A program made the position numbers and the translations under genes. Below are positions 9,238 to 19,413 of a DNA stretch of 64,000 bases, piece by piece; positions within the stretch are counted from its first letter, which is position 1, and each line of letters opens with the position of its first letter. This DNA is from Denitratimonas yunnanensis (SeqCode) (lineage in GTDB: Bacteria; Pseudomonadota; Gammaproteobacteria; Xanthomonadales; Xanthomonadaceae): assembly GCA_026410415.1 (NCBI GenBank), contig JAPMLR010000001.1, positions 496,001 to 560,000 of the forward strand, read 5' to 3'. The notes beneath the pieces were generated by a model. It searched no databases. It was not told where the DNA came from and was given only the letters and a program-made list of their open reading frames with translations.

Positions 9238-10404
9238 CTACGGGTTTCCATGCAGTTGTGCGACAACCCGGGTTACCTGCACACCATGCCCCAGCACGCT
9301 TGCGGCCCGTTCGAGCCGTTCTGCAAGCAATGCCGGATCATCGGCCCGGAGCGTTGCATGCCCCACCTTGCGACCGGTTCGCGCGGCCTTGCCGTAGTCG
9401 TGCCAGTGGGCTCCGGGCACCTGAAGCAAGGCACGCACATCCGGCATGGCGCCAACGAAGTTCAGCATGCAGGCATGGCCACGCGCGGCAGTGCTTCCCA
9501 GCGGCCAGCCCAGCACGGCACGCAAATGATTTTCGAACTGCGAGGTCTCCGCACCTTCGATCGTCCAGTGGCCGGAGTTGTGCACGCGCGGAGCCATCTC
9601 GTTGGCCAGCAGACGGCCGTCCACCTCGAACAGTTCCAGAGCGAACACCCCGACGTAGTCCAGATGCTCGGCCAGTGCACGTACATGGGCGATGGCCTGC
9701 TGCTCGACCTCGCGCGCCACCCGGGCCGGTGCCAGACTGATCGACAGCACACCGTCCACATGCCAGTTTTGCGTCACGGGCCAACTTGAAAAACTGCCAT
9801 CGCGCCCACGCACCGCCACTGCCGACAATTCGCGCTGGAACGGCACGAACGCTTCGAGGATCAGTCCCGCGGTGGTGGCTTGCGCACCCAGTGCAGCCCA
9901 GGCCGCATCGGCATCGCCGGCACTGCGAATCCGGAATTGTCCCTTGCCGTCATAGCCGAAGCGACGCGTCTTCAGGATGGCCGGGGCGCCCAGCACAGCC
10001 AGTGCCGTATCCAGCCCGGCGCGATCAGCAACGGCGACAAACCCCGGCGTCGGGATTCCGAGCGCGTTGAAGCAGGTCTTCTCGACCAGCCGGTCCTGCG
10101 CCGTGGCCAATGCCGCGCTGCCCGGATGCACGGGCACGCATGCGTTCAGCGCCCGAACCGAATCGGCCGGCACGTTTTCGAAATCGAAGGTCGCCAACGA
10201 CAACCCGTCGGCAAATCGTTCCAGCGCGACGGCATCGTCGAATCTCCCGAGCGTCAGTGGCACGACTTCGCCGGCGCAGGCATCCGGATGCGGATCGAAC
10301 ACACGGAAGCGCAACCCCATCGGCAAGCCCGCCAGCGCCATCATGCGCGCCAACTGGCCGCCCCCCAGAATGCCGATCACCGGCCCCGAAGCCGCAGCGC
10401 TCAT
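9238..10404 (-). CDS. purK: 5-(carboxyamino)imidazole ribonucleotide synthase
   Basis: An ATP-grasp enzyme that carboxylates 5-aminoimidazole ribonucleotide with bicarbonate to N5-CAIR in purine synthesis. The 388 residues carry the N-terminal [15 protein letters not shown] motif, the ATP-grasp region ([16 protein letters not shown]) and the metal-binding segment [23 protein letters not shown]. Its start overlaps the purE stop by four bases, which indicates translational coupling. PurK feeds PurE directly. Confidence 0.97.
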   Translation of the reverse strand: MSAAASGPVIGILGGGQLARMMALAGLPMGLRFRVFDPHPDACAGEVVPLTLGRFDDAVALERFADGLSLATFDFENVPADSVRALNACVPVHPGSAALATAQDRLVEKTCFNALGIPTPGFVAVADRAGLDTALAVLGAPAILKTRRFGYDGKGQFRIRSAGDADAAWAALGAQATTAGLILEAFVPFQRELSAVAVRGRDGSFSSWPVTQNWHVDGVLSISLAPARVAREVEQQAIAHVRALAEHLDYVGVFALELFEVDGRLLANEMAPRVHNSGHWTIEGAETSQFENHLRAVLGWPLGSTAARGHACMLNFVGAMPDVRALLQVPGAHWHDYGKAARTGRKVGHATLRADDPALLAERLERAASVLGHGVQVTRVVAQLHGNP

Positions 10405-10901
10405 GGAACCGAAGGGTCCGGATGCGCCAGCACGTCGGCCGTCTGGCTTGCGCGGAACTGGTTCAGTGCCGCCCGGACCCGCACATCGTCGCCAGCCAGA
10501 ATGGCCGCGGCGAACAGTGCTGCATTGGCCGCACCGGCCTTCCCGATCGCGAACGTGGCCACCGGCACGCCGGCCGGCATCTGCACGATGGACAGCAACG
10601 AATCCAGACCGTTCAGCGCATGCGACTGCACGGGCACCCCCAACACCGGCAGCGGTGTCATCGAGGCGATCATGCCCGGCAAGTGCGCGGCCCCGCCGGC
10701 ACCGGCAATCACCACGCGCAAACCGCGATCACAGGCGCTGCTGGCGTACTCGACAAGGCGCTCGGGGGTGCGATGCGCCGATACCACCTCACGCTCGAAC
10801 GCGATCCCGAGCATTTCCAGCCGGGACGCAGCATGCTGCATCGTTTCCCAATCCGAACGGGATCCCATCACAAGTCCGACAACGGCGGGGGTCTGGTTCA
10901 T
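10401..10901 (-). CDS. purE: 5-(carboxyamino)imidazole ribonucleotide mutase
   Basis: The class I mutase that converts N5-CAIR to CAIR in de novo purine synthesis. It has 166 residues, including [21 protein letters not shown] and [13 protein letters not shown], the substrate-binding signatures of PurE. It is the first gene of a purEK operon. Upstream on the minus strand, a TACAAT box (10929-10934) could be the -10 element, though no good -35 is evident, and a 12-base palindrome lies further out at 10968-10979. Confidence 0.97.
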   Translation of the reverse strand: MNQTPAVVGLVMGSRSDWETMQHAASRLEMLGIAFEREVVSAHRTPERLVEYASSACDRGLRVVIAGAGGAAHLPGMIASMTPLPVLGVPVQSHALNGLDSLLSIVQMPAGVPVATFAIGKAGAANAALFAAAILAGDDVRVRAALNQFRASQTADVLAHPDPSVP

Positions 10902-10967
10902 CCACTTCGCTCATCCAAGGCAGCGGCTATTGTAGTCGCACCATGCCACTGACAGAATCGCGTCAAC

Positions 10968-10979
10968 GCACGATCGTGC
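10968..10979. promoter_or_regulatory. 12-bp perfect palindrome between purE and Trm112-like gene
   Basis: GCACGATCGTGC is a perfect 12-base palindrome in the 102-base divergent intergenic region, 67 bases from the purE start and 25 bases before the Trm112-like gene start. Its position would suit a dimeric repressor acting on either promoter. It does not resemble the E. coli PurR box (ACGCAAACGTTTGCGT) closely. It may be chance, since such short palindromes occur. Confidence 0.25.
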
Positions 10980-11003
10980 CAACGACCTTCTAGCTGCATC
11001 GAC

Positions 11004-11273
11004 ATGACCCTGGACAAGCGCCTGCTGGAAATACTCCGCTGTCCGGCCTCCGGAGAGGCCTTGCAGCCGGCGACACCCGCGCAACTGGACGCCATCAACC
11101 GCAGCATCGCGGCAGGTACCGCGCGACGTGGCGACGGCACACCGGCCAGCGTCCCACTCGACGCTGCACTCCGCACCGCGTCCGGCCGGATCTACCGCAT
11201 CGACGATGGCATCCCGGTGATGCTCGCCTCCGAGTCCATCCAGACCGAACCGGCATCGGACAGCACCGGCTGA
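11004..11273 (+). CDS. Trm112/UPF0434-like small protein
   Basis: An 89-residue member of the Trm112/YcaR group (LDKRLLEILRCPASGEAL at the start, GRIYRIDDGIPVMLASE at the end). Family members are small zinc-knuckle proteins; Trm112 activates methyltransferases in eukaryotes and archaea, while bacterial roles are unclear. This copy has an insert of about 25 residues between the two halves and keeps only one cysteine (Cys13), so the zinc site seems lost. It heads a tight set with the DUF1631 gene (6-base gap) and nadC. Confidence 0.85.
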   Translation: MTLDKRLLEILRCPASGEALQPATPAQLDAINRSIAAGTARRGDGTPASVPLDAALRTASGRIYRIDDGIPVMLASESIQTEPASDSTG

Positions 11274-11279
11274 AGGCAC

Positions 11280-13466
11280 ATGGGCATCGAATCCAAGGCG
11301 GTCCTTCATGCACGCCTGCGCAGCAAGGTGCAGGAGTGGCTGGCGCAGCCCCTGCATGCACTGTTCGACGAACTGGATACCCGTTTGTTCGATCTTGCCG
11401 AGCGCAGCCGGAGCGCCGCGCAACAACACCTGTATTTCGATGCCCTGCGCCAGCTCCGGCTCGCCCGCGTGGATGTGGAAACCCGATTTCTCCAGAGCGC
11501 CGATCAGGCTCTGCAAGCGGAAGTGGAAGAAGATGCGCCCGAGCAGCCGGGCAGCCCGTTGCGCCTGATCGAGAAGGACGAGCAGGAGGAAACACTGCAT
11601 CTGGAAAGCCACATCCAGCGCTTGTCCGAACGCCTCGCACCAGGGTTGGGTGCGCTGCTGTCACGGTTGTCCGCACTGGAAGGCCGGCCGCTGCACCACG
11701 ATCCGCAAGTCAGCGCCATTTCTCCCCGCGGTCTCAGTCGCGCCTTCCGCGAGGCGATGCAGGGTGCCGATATCGGCATCGAGATCCGGCTGATCGTCCT
11801 CGGCCTGTTCGGCCAGCACGTGCTGCGGGCTCTGGAACCGTTGTACGCCTGCCTCAATGCAATTCTCGCGGAAGCCGGCATCCTGCCCGAATTGCCTGAA
11901 ACGCCCGAGTTCACGGCACAGGCACGCGGCAAGGCGCCGGCACCGATCCGGCGCACGCCACCGCGGCGCGTACCGGACGCCGATGCCCCGACCACACCGT
12001 CCCCGACACCGCCACCATCCGGACTGGAAGCGCGTCCAGACGGCAATCAGCACCATCTGGACGAACTGCATCAACTGATGCGCGCCTACCATCAATCGCT
12101 CCACACCCGGAGCGCACTCGCCCAGGACGTGGAAGAAGAGCCGGGCTCCCGCACACGCCTGCCGGCCGGTTCGCTCGACGCCGCCCTCGCACGCCTGTGG
12201 ACCTACGAGGGCGAACCGCTGGAGTTCAAACCGCAATTGCTCGCCTCGGCCCGCGAAATGGCACAGGATGACAACGCGCGTCTGGCTTCCGAAGACGAGG
12301 ACATCGTCGACCTGATCGGCCTGCTGTTCACCCGCATCCGCAATGATCCCGACCTGCCCGCGCCGCTGCAGGGCATGTTGGCGCGGCTGCACATTCCCTT
12401 CCTGCGTACCGCACTCAAGGATCCGACACTTCTGCACGGTGCCAGCCACCCGGCACGCGAACTGATCGACGAACTGGGGGAGCTGGCCATCAGCTGGTGC
12501 GCGTCGTCGGACCCCAACCATGCCCTGCTGAAGCGGATCGCGCTCACCGTGGAACAGCTGGCTTCGCATTTCCAGGATGAACATCCGATCGCGTTCGCGC
12601 AGGCGATTCTGGACTTGCGACAGCAACTTGAAACCCAGCGTCACCGCGCGGACCTGGCAGAGCAGCGCACCATCGAAACCGCGATCGGGCGGGAGCGCCT
12701 CGCGCTGGCGCGCAATCGCGTCGCCTCGCTGCTGCAGCAACGCCTGCGCCAGCACGAGCCGATGCCGTGGGTTCGACAGCTGCTGCGCGGCCCATGGTCC
12801 AATCATCTGGCACTGGTCTGGCTGCGCAACAACGAAAGCAGCCAGCCCTTCCGACAGGCATTGGAGTTCGTCGACGAACTGCTGTGGGCCGACGACCCAC
12901 GTGCCGCACGCACCGATCCGGCCCGACTGGCGCGAGCTCGCCAGACCCTGCCCGACCAATTGCGCACGGGCCTGGCCGGCGTTTCCCTGCACGACAGCGA
13001 AATCGAATCGCTGACGCTGCGCCTGAGAAGTTTTCTCGATGCGCAAGCGCAAGGCAACGAGGCTCCGGACTTCCTCTACGAGAACGATCCGACCCTCAGT
13101 CAATCGGACTTCTCGTCACAATGGAAGGACACGCTGACCGAGGAACAGCCAGCTCCGGCCCCTCTTGACCCGGACCTGCTCGCCCGCCTGCGCTCGCTGC
13201 CACCGGGTACCTGGTTCGAATTCCGCACCTCGCCACAGCAGGAAATGGAACGCGCGAAACTGTGCTGGACCAGTCCATACAGCGGAAAGAGCCTGTTCGT
13301 GAACCGCAACGGCTTGAAAGTCCAGGAGATTGCGCCCGAATCCCTGGCGGCGGAGATTGAAGCGGGGTTGGCCAGGCTGATCGACAGCCATCGCCTGCTG
13401 GAACGCAACCTGCGTGCGCTGATCGACCAGCTCCGTCAGTACGTTCCCGCGGCCAGGGCATCCTGA
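11280..13466 (+). CDS. DUF1631 family protein
   Basis: A 728-residue protein of the proteobacterial DUF1631 family. It is largely helical and Arg/Glu/Gln-rich, with a Pro-rich break near residues 215-245 and a conserved C-terminal block (LPPGTWFEFRTS, then SPYSGKSLFVNRNGLKV) that looks PilZ-like. No signal peptide or membrane segment. It sits six bases after the Trm112-like gene and 13 bases before nadC. A function has not been assigned to the family as far as I know. Confidence 0.88.
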   Translation: MGIESKAVLHARLRSKVQEWLAQPLHALFDELDTRLFDLAERSRSAAQQHLYFDALRQLRLARVDVETRFLQSADQALQAEVEEDAPEQPGSPLRLIEKDEQEETLHLESHIQRLSERLAPGLGALLSRLSALEGRPLHHDPQVSAISPRGLSRAFREAMQGADIGIEIRLIVLGLFGQHVLRALEPLYACLNAILAEAGILPELPETPEFTAQARGKAPAPIRRTPPRRVPDADAPTTPSPTPPPSGLEARPDGNQHHLDELHQLMRAYHQSLHTRSALAQDVEEEPGSRTRLPAGSLDAALARLWTYEGEPLEFKPQLLASAREMAQDDNARLASEDEDIVDLIGLLFTRIRNDPDLPAPLQGMLARLHIPFLRTALKDPTLLHGASHPARELIDELGELAISWCASSDPNHALLKRIALTVEQLASHFQDEHPIAFAQAILDLRQQLETQRHRADLAEQRTIETAIGRERLALARNRVASLLQQRLRQHEPMPWVRQLLRGPWSNHLALVWLRNNESSQPFRQALEFVDELLWADDPRAARTDPARLARARQTLPDQLRTGLAGVSLHDSEIESLTLRLRSFLDAQAQGNEAPDFLYENDPTLSQSDFSSQWKDTLTEEQPAPAPLDPDLLARLRSLPPGTWFEFRTSPQQEMERAKLCWTSPYSGKSLFVNRNGLKVQEIAPESLAAEIEAGLARLIDSHRLLERNLRALIDQLRQYVPAARAS

Positions 13467-13479
13467 GCCGGACACAGCA

Positions 13480-14319
13480 ATGCTCCCCAGCCCGCCTCCC
13501 ACCGAGCAAATCGCCGCCGATGTCGCACGTGCCCTGTCCGAAGACATCGGCAGCGGCGATGCCAGCGCCGAACTCCTGCCCGACGCGCCAGCCAGAGCCC
13601 GCATCGTTTGCCGCGAGGCGGCCGTCGTGGCGGGCCTGCCCTGGGTCGAAGCCTGCTTCCGGGCGCTCGATCCGGGCGCACGGTTCGAATGGGCCTTGCG
13701 GGACGGTGAGCACATCTCACCCGATCAGGAGCTTGGCCGAATCCACGCCCGCAGCCGCGCTCTGGTGAGTGGCGAACGCTGCGCACTCAATTTCCTGCAG
13801 ACGCTGTCCGGCACCGCCACGGTTACCGCCACCTATGCCGCCGCGTTGGTCGGTTCCGGCACGCGCATTCTCGACACCCGAAAGACGGTGCCCGGATTGC
13901 GTCTCGCGCAGAAATATGCAGTGCGCTGCGGTGGTGGCGCCAACCACCGCATCGGTTTGTACGATGCCGTGATGCTGAAGGAAAACCATTTGATCGCGGC
14001 GGGTTCCATCGCAATCGCGGTTCGACACGCGCGCAGCAGGTTTCCGGATTTGCCGCTGATTTGCGAAGTGGAATCGCTGACGGAACTGGCCGAAGCGATC
14101 GAGGCGGGCGTCGATCGCGTGCTGATCGATGACTTTTCCTTCGAAGACATGCACCGCGCCGTTGCTCTGGCGGCAGGCCGCGTTCCTTTGGAAGCATCAG
14201 GCAGCGTCACGCTCGACACGCTGCCGATGATCGCCGCCACTGGCGTGGATTTCGTGTCCAGCGGCGCCCTGACCAAGCACATCCGCGCGATCGATTACTC
14301 GATGCGGCTGATCGAGTAA
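13480..14319 (+). CDS. nadC: Nicotinate-nucleotide diphosphorylase (carboxylating)
   Basis: Quinolinate phosphoribosyltransferase: quinolinate plus PRPP gives nicotinate mononucleotide and CO2 in de novo NAD synthesis. The 279 residues show the N-terminal sandwich domain and the barrel with [37 protein letters not shown] and [12 protein letters not shown], then the phosphate-binding EASGSVTL. The last 25 bases overlap the 3' end of the convergent phosphopantetheinyl transferase gene. Confidence 0.97.
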   Translation: MLPSPPPTEQIAADVARALSEDIGSGDASAELLPDAPARARIVCREAAVVAGLPWVEACFRALDPGARFEWALRDGEHISPDQELGRIHARSRALVSGERCALNFLQTLSGTATVTATYAAALVGSGTRILDTRKTVPGLRLAQKYAVRCGGGANHRIGLYDAVMLKENHLIAAGSIAIAVRHARSRFPDLPLICEVESLTELAEAIEAGVDRVLIDDFSFEDMHRAVALAAGRVPLEASGSVTLDTLPMIAATGVDFVSSGALTKHIRAIDYSMRLIE

Positions 14320-14996
14320 ATTTCCCGCTGCCATGCGACTGCTTCGGTCGGCACCTCTCCGTCGGCAGTGAATTCAAGCGGTGGCTGCGGTCGTTGCACC
14401 GCGACCGCCAGGAAACCTTCCGACAACACCCAGCCCCACCCATCGGCAGCGTCGCGCGGCGCGGGTCGCCATGCCTGCATCGCCAGCTCGCGAAGGCGAA
14501 TGCCGCGCCCGTCTGCCTTGGCGAAGGCTTCGTCGAGGGTCCAGCGCACATAGAACTGCCTTCGACGATCTTCGATGGACGAACGAGTCAGTGCATCGAC
14601 GAATTCGGGCGGATACAACGAACGTGCCAGATGCAGCACGTCACGCTCGCGTCCTGGACATTCAATGTCCACACCGATCGGCATCTCGGCCACGACACAC
14701 GCCACCCAGCCGCCGCTGTGCGACAACGAGATCTGCAGGCCGTTCGCATCGCCGCCACGCAATGCCACGGGTGCGCCGTGCGCATCACGCTCCAGCGTCC
14801 AGCAACGTGCATCCTCGCCGCTGTAGCGCGCCAGCAGCATCCGGGCATAGAAATGTCCGGCAAGGAACTGTGCTCGGCGTTGCGGGTGCTGAAGACGCGC
14901 CAGTCGCGCGCGTTCCTGGTCCCCCAGCCAGTCGACGCCATCCGGAAGGCGCGAGAGCAACTCATCGATGCGGCGCACGCCAAGCAGAGGCGACAT
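14295..14996 (-). CDS. 4'-phosphopantetheinyl transferase superfamily protein
   Basis: A 233-residue Sfp-type transferase that moves the phosphopantetheine arm from CoA to a carrier-protein serine. The key motifs are [15 protein letters not shown], the magnesium-binding GVDIE, and the second acidic/lysine motif [14 protein letters not shown]. No carrier-protein or synthase gene lies in the window, so its partner is elsewhere. It is divergent from kbl and convergent with nadC, with a 25-base overlap of the 3' ends. Confidence 0.88.
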   Translation of the reverse strand: MSPLLGVRRIDELLSRLPDGVDWLGDQERARLARLQHPQRRAQFLAGHFYARMLLARYSGEDARCWTLERDAHGAPVALRGGDANGLQISLSHSGGWVACVVAEMPIGVDIECPGRERDVLHLARSLYPPEFVDALTRSSIEDRRRQFYVRWTLDEAFAKADGRGIRLRELAMQAWRPAPRDAADGWGWVLSEGFLAVAVQRPQPPLEFTADGEVPTEAVAWQREIYSISRIE

Positions 14997-15104
14997 GGGG
15001 TTTCCAGGGATTTCGTTGCTCGATTGTCCGTGCTCCGCGCACCGAACTCAACGCGCCGCACGCTACCATGTACGGCATTCCGGACCACTGCAGGATTGCC
15101 ATCC

Positions 15105-16295
15105 ATGAGCCTGACCCAGCGTTACGTCGACGAACTTGCCCGCATCGAGCGCGATGGCCTCTACAAGAAAGAGCGCGTGATCGTTTCCCCGCAATCGGCG
15201 CAGATCGAACTGGAAGGTGGCCGTCGCGTACTCAATTTCTGCGCCAACAACTATCTGGGACTGGCCGATCATCCTCGCGTTATCGACGCGGCCAAACGTG
15301 CGCTCGATACCCATGGCTTCGGCATGGCCTCGGTCCGCTTCATCTGCGGCACGCAGGACCTGCACAAGCAGCTGGAAGCCAAGATTGCGGCATTCTTCGG
15401 CACCGAGGACACCATCCTCTACGCCGCCTGCTTCGATGCCAACGGTGGCCTGTTCGAGCCGCTGCTGGGCGAGGAAGACGCGATCATCTCCGACGCGCTC
15501 AACCATGCCTCGATCATCGACGGCGTACGCCTGTGCAAGGCCAAGCGCTACCGCTACGCCAACTGCGACATGGCCGACCTGGAGAAGCAGCTGCAGCAGG
15601 CCAAGGCCGACGGCGCGCGCACCCTCATGATCACCACCGATGGCGTGTTCTCGATGGACGGCTTCATCGCCCCGCTGGACCAGATCACCGAGCTGGCGAA
15701 GAAGTACGACGCCCTGGTCCACATCGACGAGTGCCACGCCACCGGCTTCCTCGGCGCTACCGGTCGCGGCTCGGCCGAGGTGAAAGGCGTCCTCGACAAG
15801 ATCGACATCGTCACCGGCACGCTCGGCAAAGCCCTGGGCGGTGCGCTGGGCGGCTTCACCACGGCCAAGCGCGAAGTCATCGAGATGCTGCGGCAGCGCT
15901 CGCGTCCGTATCTGTTCTCCAACTCGCTGCCGCCGCACGTGGTCGCTGCCGGCATCGAAGTGTTCGACATGTTGGCTGAAGCCGGCGAATTGCGCGAACA
16001 ACTGGCCACCAACACGGCCCACTTCCGAGGCCAGATGACAGCCGCCGGATTCGACCTGCGGCCCGGCACCCACCCGATCTGCCCGGTGATGCTGTACGAC
16101 GCCCCGCTGGCGCAGAAGTTCGCGACGCGACTTCTCGAAGAAGGCATTTATGCCATCGGCTTCTTCTTTCCGGTGGTACCCCAGGGGCAGGCGCGCATCC
16201 GCACCCAGATGTCCGCCGCGCATACGCGTGAACACCTCGATACCGCGATCGCGGCGTTTACCCGTGTCGGCCGCGAGCTGGGCGTGATCCGCTGA
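15105..16295 (+). CDS. kbl: Glycine C-acetyltransferase (2-amino-3-ketobutyrate CoA ligase)
   Basis: A PLP enzyme of the alpha-oxoamine synthase family that cleaves 2-amino-3-ketobutyrate with CoA to glycine and acetyl-CoA in threonine breakdown. It has 396 residues. Conserved segments are [26 protein letters not shown], and the PLP-lysine segment [14 protein letters not shown]. The ATG at 15105 gives a canonical N-terminus ([11 protein letters not shown]); the frame is open far upstream. The usual partner, threonine dehydrogenase, is not adjacent here. Confidence 0.95.
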   Translation: MSLTQRYVDELARIERDGLYKKERVIVSPQSAQIELEGGRRVLNFCANNYLGLADHPRVIDAAKRALDTHGFGMASVRFICGTQDLHKQLEAKIAAFFGTEDTILYAACFDANGGLFEPLLGEEDAIISDALNHASIIDGVRLCKAKRYRYANCDMADLEKQLQQAKADGARTLMITTDGVFSMDGFIAPLDQITELAKKYDALVHIDECHATGFLGATGRGSAEVKGVLDKIDIVTGTLGKALGGALGGFTTAKREVIEMLRQRSRPYLFSNSLPPHVVAAGIEVFDMLAEAGELREQLATNTAHFRGQMTAAGFDLRPGTHPICPVMLYDAPLAQKFATRLLEEGIYAIGFFFPVVPQGQARIRTQMSAAHTREHLDTAIAAFTRVGRELGVIR

Positions 16296-16311
16296 TCACG
16301 CCGCCGGCCCG

Positions 16312-18135
16312 TCACTCGCCGATGAAGCCTCCCGACTGTCGCCGCCACAGCGCGGCATACAGTCCATCGCGCGCCAGCAATTCGGCGTGATTCCCCTGCT
16401 CCGCGATGCGCCCCGCGTCCATGACGATCAGCCGATCCATTCGGGCAATCGTCGATAGACGGTGTGCGATGGCGATGGTGGTCTTGCCTTGCATCAAGGT
16501 ATCCAGTTGCTCCTGGATCGCGGCCTCGACTTCGGAATCCAGTGCCGAGGTGGCTTCGTCGAGCACGAGGATCGGCGCGTTTTTCAGCAGCACGCGCGCG
16601 ATCGCGATGCGCTGACGCTGACCGCCGGACAGCTTCACGCCACGCTCGCCCACTTCCACGTCGTAGCCGCTGCGGCCGTCGCGATCGCGCAATGCATCGA
16701 TGAACTCGTCGGCTCGGGCCCAGCGCGCGGCTTCGCGCATCGCACTGTCGTCGGCATCCGGTCGGCCGTACAGCAGGTTTTCGCGGATCGAGCGGTGCAA
16801 CAGCGAGGTGTCCTGCGTCACCATGCCGATCTGGCGTCGGAGCGACTCCTGCGCCACCCGGGAAATGTCCTGTCCGTCGATCAGGATGCGTCCGGCGTCG
16901 ACATCGTGGAAGCGCAGCAGCAGGCTCACCAGCGTTGATTTGCCTGCACCGGAGCGACCGATCAGGCCCACCCGTTCGCCCGGTTGAATGACCAGCGAGA
17001 AGCCATCGATCACGCGCTGATCCGGGCGATACCCGAACGTGACGTTGTCGAAACGAATCTCGCCACGCGACACCACCAATTCCCGGTCGCCGTGATCCAC
17101 GACTTTCAGCGGTTCGGCCAGTGTCCCGATGCCGTCCTGCACTGTGCCGATGTTCTCGAACAGCCCGGCGATTTCCCACAACACCCATTCGGACATCGAT
17201 CGGATGCGCATCACCAGGCCCACCGAGACGGCAATCGCTCCGCCACCGATCGCCCCATTCAACCAGGCCCCCAATGCCACCGCCGCGGTACCAGCCAGCA
17301 ACATCGCGTTGAGCAGGTGCAAGGTGAAGGTCAACAGCGTCACCAGTCGCATCTGGCGATGCACGGTCACGAGAAAGCCGTCCATCGCCGCGTGTGCGTA
17401 ATCCTGCTCGGCCGAAGTGTGGGCAAACAATTTCACCGTCTGGATGTTGGCGTAACTGTCGACGATCCGGCCGGTCATCCGGGCACGCGCATCGGCCTGC
17501 GCCATGGAGACCTGCTGCAAACGCGGCACGAAGAACCGCACCAGTAGGATGTACCCGAGCAACCAGATCAGCAGCGGCACGGCCAGCCACTCATCGGAGC
17601 GGAACGCGAGAAACAACGTGCCGAGGAAGTAGACGATCACGTAGACGAATGCATCAAGCAGCTTCAGCACCGTTTCGCGGATCGCCAACGCAGTCTGCAT
17701 CACCTTCTGCGATACGCGTCCGGCGAATTCATCCTGGAAGAACGACAGGCTCTGGCGCAGCAAGTACCGATGCGCAAGCCAGCGCGCGATCATCGGGTAA
17801 TTCCCCAGAAGCGTCTGATGCACGATCAGCGCTTGCAGCAATACGCCCGCGGGATACAGCAACAGCGCCAATGCACCGAACCACAACAATTCGGTGCCAT
17901 GGCGATCCATGAACTGGCTGCGATCGTCCTGCGCCGCCCAGTCCACGAAACGCCCGATCCAGTCGAAGAAGTAGATCTCCGTCGCCGACAACAGCGCCGT
18001 CAGCAACGCCACCATCGCCAGCCATGGCAACACCGGCTTCGAATAGTGCAGGATGAATGGCAGCAATCGCCTTGGCGGCGCTTGCGGTTCGGCCATCGGA
18101 TAGGGATCAACGAGGGATTCGAAAAATCGGAACAT
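16312..18135 (-). CDS. ABC transporter, fused permease and ATPase
   Basis: A 607-residue half-transporter of the exporter (ABC-B) type. Residues 30-320 hold about six transmembrane helices. The C-terminal ATPase has Walker A GRSGAGKST, Q-loop TQDTSLLHRS, signature LSGGQRQRIAIARVLL, and Walker B ILVLDEATSALDSE. The ATG at 18135 was chosen because it begins a typical N-terminus; an upstream in-frame extension overlaps the divergent YggS-type gene. It would work as a homodimer in the inner membrane. The substrate is unknown. Confidence 0.92.
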   Translation of the reverse strand: MFRFFESLVDPYPMAEPQAPPRRLLPFILHYSKPVLPWLAMVALLTALLSATEIYFFDWIGRFVDWAAQDDRSQFMDRHGTELLWFGALALLLYPAGVLLQALIVHQTLLGNYPMIARWLAHRYLLRQSLSFFQDEFAGRVSQKVMQTALAIRETVLKLLDAFVYVIVYFLGTLFLAFRSDEWLAVPLLIWLLGYILLVRFFVPRLQQVSMAQADARARMTGRIVDSYANIQTVKLFAHTSAEQDYAHAAMDGFLVTVHRQMRLVTLLTFTLHLLNAMLLAGTAAVALGAWLNGAIGGGAIAVSVGLVMRIRSMSEWVLWEIAGLFENIGTVQDGIGTLAEPLKVVDHGDRELVVSRGEIRFDNVTFGYRPDQRVIDGFSLVIQPGERVGLIGRSGAGKSTLVSLLLRFHDVDAGRILIDGQDISRVAQESLRRQIGMVTQDTSLLHRSIRENLLYGRPDADDSAMREAARWARADEFIDALRDRDGRSGYDVEVGERGVKLSGGQRQRIAIARVLLKNAPILVLDEATSALDSEVEAAIQEQLDTLMQGKTTIAIAHRLSTIARMDRLIVMDAGRIAEQGNHAELLARDGLYAALWRRQSGGFIGE

Positions 18136-18222
18136 CGGGGGAGTGCGACAATACGAATTCGCGGGATGCACCACCCGCCGGCCATCAAGCCTAACCAACC
18201 CACCGTGAACTCGCCCAGCACG

Positions 18223-18960
18223 ATGCCGATGACTGATTTCCCCAATCCCTTGAATTCCAATCTTTCCGTCATTCGAGCCCGCATCGAATGCGCGTGCCGT
18301 GCTGCGGATCGTGATCCCGCGGAAGTTCGTCTGTTGCCCGTGAGCAAAACCGTCGACGTCGCCACGTTGCGGGCCGCGTACTCTGCAGGTCTGCGCGAGT
18401 TGGGTGAGAACAAGGTCCAGGAAGCACTGGCAAAATCCGAAGTCATGGCTGACCTCACCGATCTGCGCTGGGTGTTGATCGGCCACCTGCAGACCAACAA
18501 GGCCAAGTACGCCGCGCGCTTCGCCAGCGAATTCCAGGCGCTGGACAGCCTTCGCGTCGCCGAGGCGCTGGATGTGCATCTGCAAAAGCTCGGACGCGGA
18601 CTGGACGTGCTGGTGCAGGTGAATACGTCCGGCGAAGCCAGCAAGTTCGGACTTCCTCCCGAGGAAGTGGAAGGCTTCGTCCGTCAGCTACCGGCATTCA
18701 CCGCATTGCGCGTGCACGGCTTGATGACGTTGGCTGCCCTCTCTTCCGACCAAGCCGAAGTACGACGTTGTTTCGTTCGACTGCGCGAACTGCGCGAGCG
18801 ATTGCGACAGAGCGCTCCGGAAGGCGTGCACATGGATGAGTTGTCGATGGGCATGTCCGGGGATTTCGAGATGGCGATCGCCGAAGGCGCCACCACGGTG
18901 CGGGTGGGTTCGGCGATCTTCGGGCAGCGTCCCGCCATTCGGCCTGACACGGATGCCTGA
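18223..18960 (+). CDS. YggS/PROSC-type PLP homeostasis protein
   Basis: A single-domain PLP-binding barrel protein of the YggS family, which helps maintain pyridoxal phosphate levels and amino-acid balance. The PLP lysine sits in LLPVSKTVD. Other conserved parts are LRELGENKVQEALAK, LRWVLIGHLQTNKAKY, LSMGMSGDFEMAI and the phosphate-binding VRVGSAIFG. Starts at 18205 (GTG), 18223 and 18229 are all possible; none changes the domain. It is divergent from the ABC exporter with an 87-base gap. Confidence 0.93.
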   Translation: MPMTDFPNPLNSNLSVIRARIECACRAADRDPAEVRLLPVSKTVDVATLRAAYSAGLRELGENKVQEALAKSEVMADLTDLRWVLIGHLQTNKAKYAARFASEFQALDSLRVAEALDVHLQKLGRGLDVLVQVNTSGEASKFGLPPEEVEGFVRQLPAFTALRVHGLMTLAALSSDQAEVRRCFVRLRELRERLRQSAPEGVHMDELSMGMSGDFEMAIAEGATTVRVGSAIFGQRPAIRPDTDA

Positions 18961-19018
18961 TCCGTCCATCGGCATGGAATGCGCGCGCCCCACCATTCGG
19001 TCGTCAGGAGTCAGACGA

Positions 19019-19408
19019 TCAACGGGTGTGGCGACCGATGAAAACCCAACGGCTTGATGTCAGATAGTTGATGATGAGCCCGGCCAACGAGCCGGCGGCA
19101 ACGCCGATCACCGGCCACGCACGGACTACGTCCAACTGGTGCACCAGCAGCGCGTACACGCCGTAATTGACGGCGAAGCCACACATCATCGCCACCAGAT
19201 AATGGCCCGCCTGTCCTCGCCGTCTGGGGCGTTCGGCAAAGGTGTATTGCCGGTTGAACGCGAACGTCGTTGCCACCGCGCACAGGAAAGACACCACCCG
19301 CGCGATGTACGGATCCCGGCCCAACCCGTGCACCAGCATCGACACCACGCCCGCGTCGACGAGAAACCCCAGCGTGCCGGCAATACCGAACAACAGGAGG
19401 CGGCGCAT
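19019..19408 (-). CDS. GtrA family membrane protein
   Basis: A 129-residue protein with four predicted transmembrane helices and the GtrA pattern (FGIAGTLGFLVDAGVV at the start, FNRQYTFAERPRRR in the second third, NYLTSSRWVF near the end). GtrA proteins are implicated in flipping polyprenyl-linked sugars during surface polysaccharide modification. No glycosyltransferase is adjacent. It lies five bases downstream of mtnA on the same strand. Confidence 0.9.
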   Translation of the reverse strand: MRRLLLFGIAGTLGFLVDAGVVSMLVHGLGRDPYIARVVSFLCAVATTFAFNRQYTFAERPRRRGQAGHYLVAMMCGFAVNYGVYALLVHQLDVVRAWPVIGVAAGSLAGLIINYLTSSRWVFIGRHTR

Positions 19409-19413
19409 CGGCG

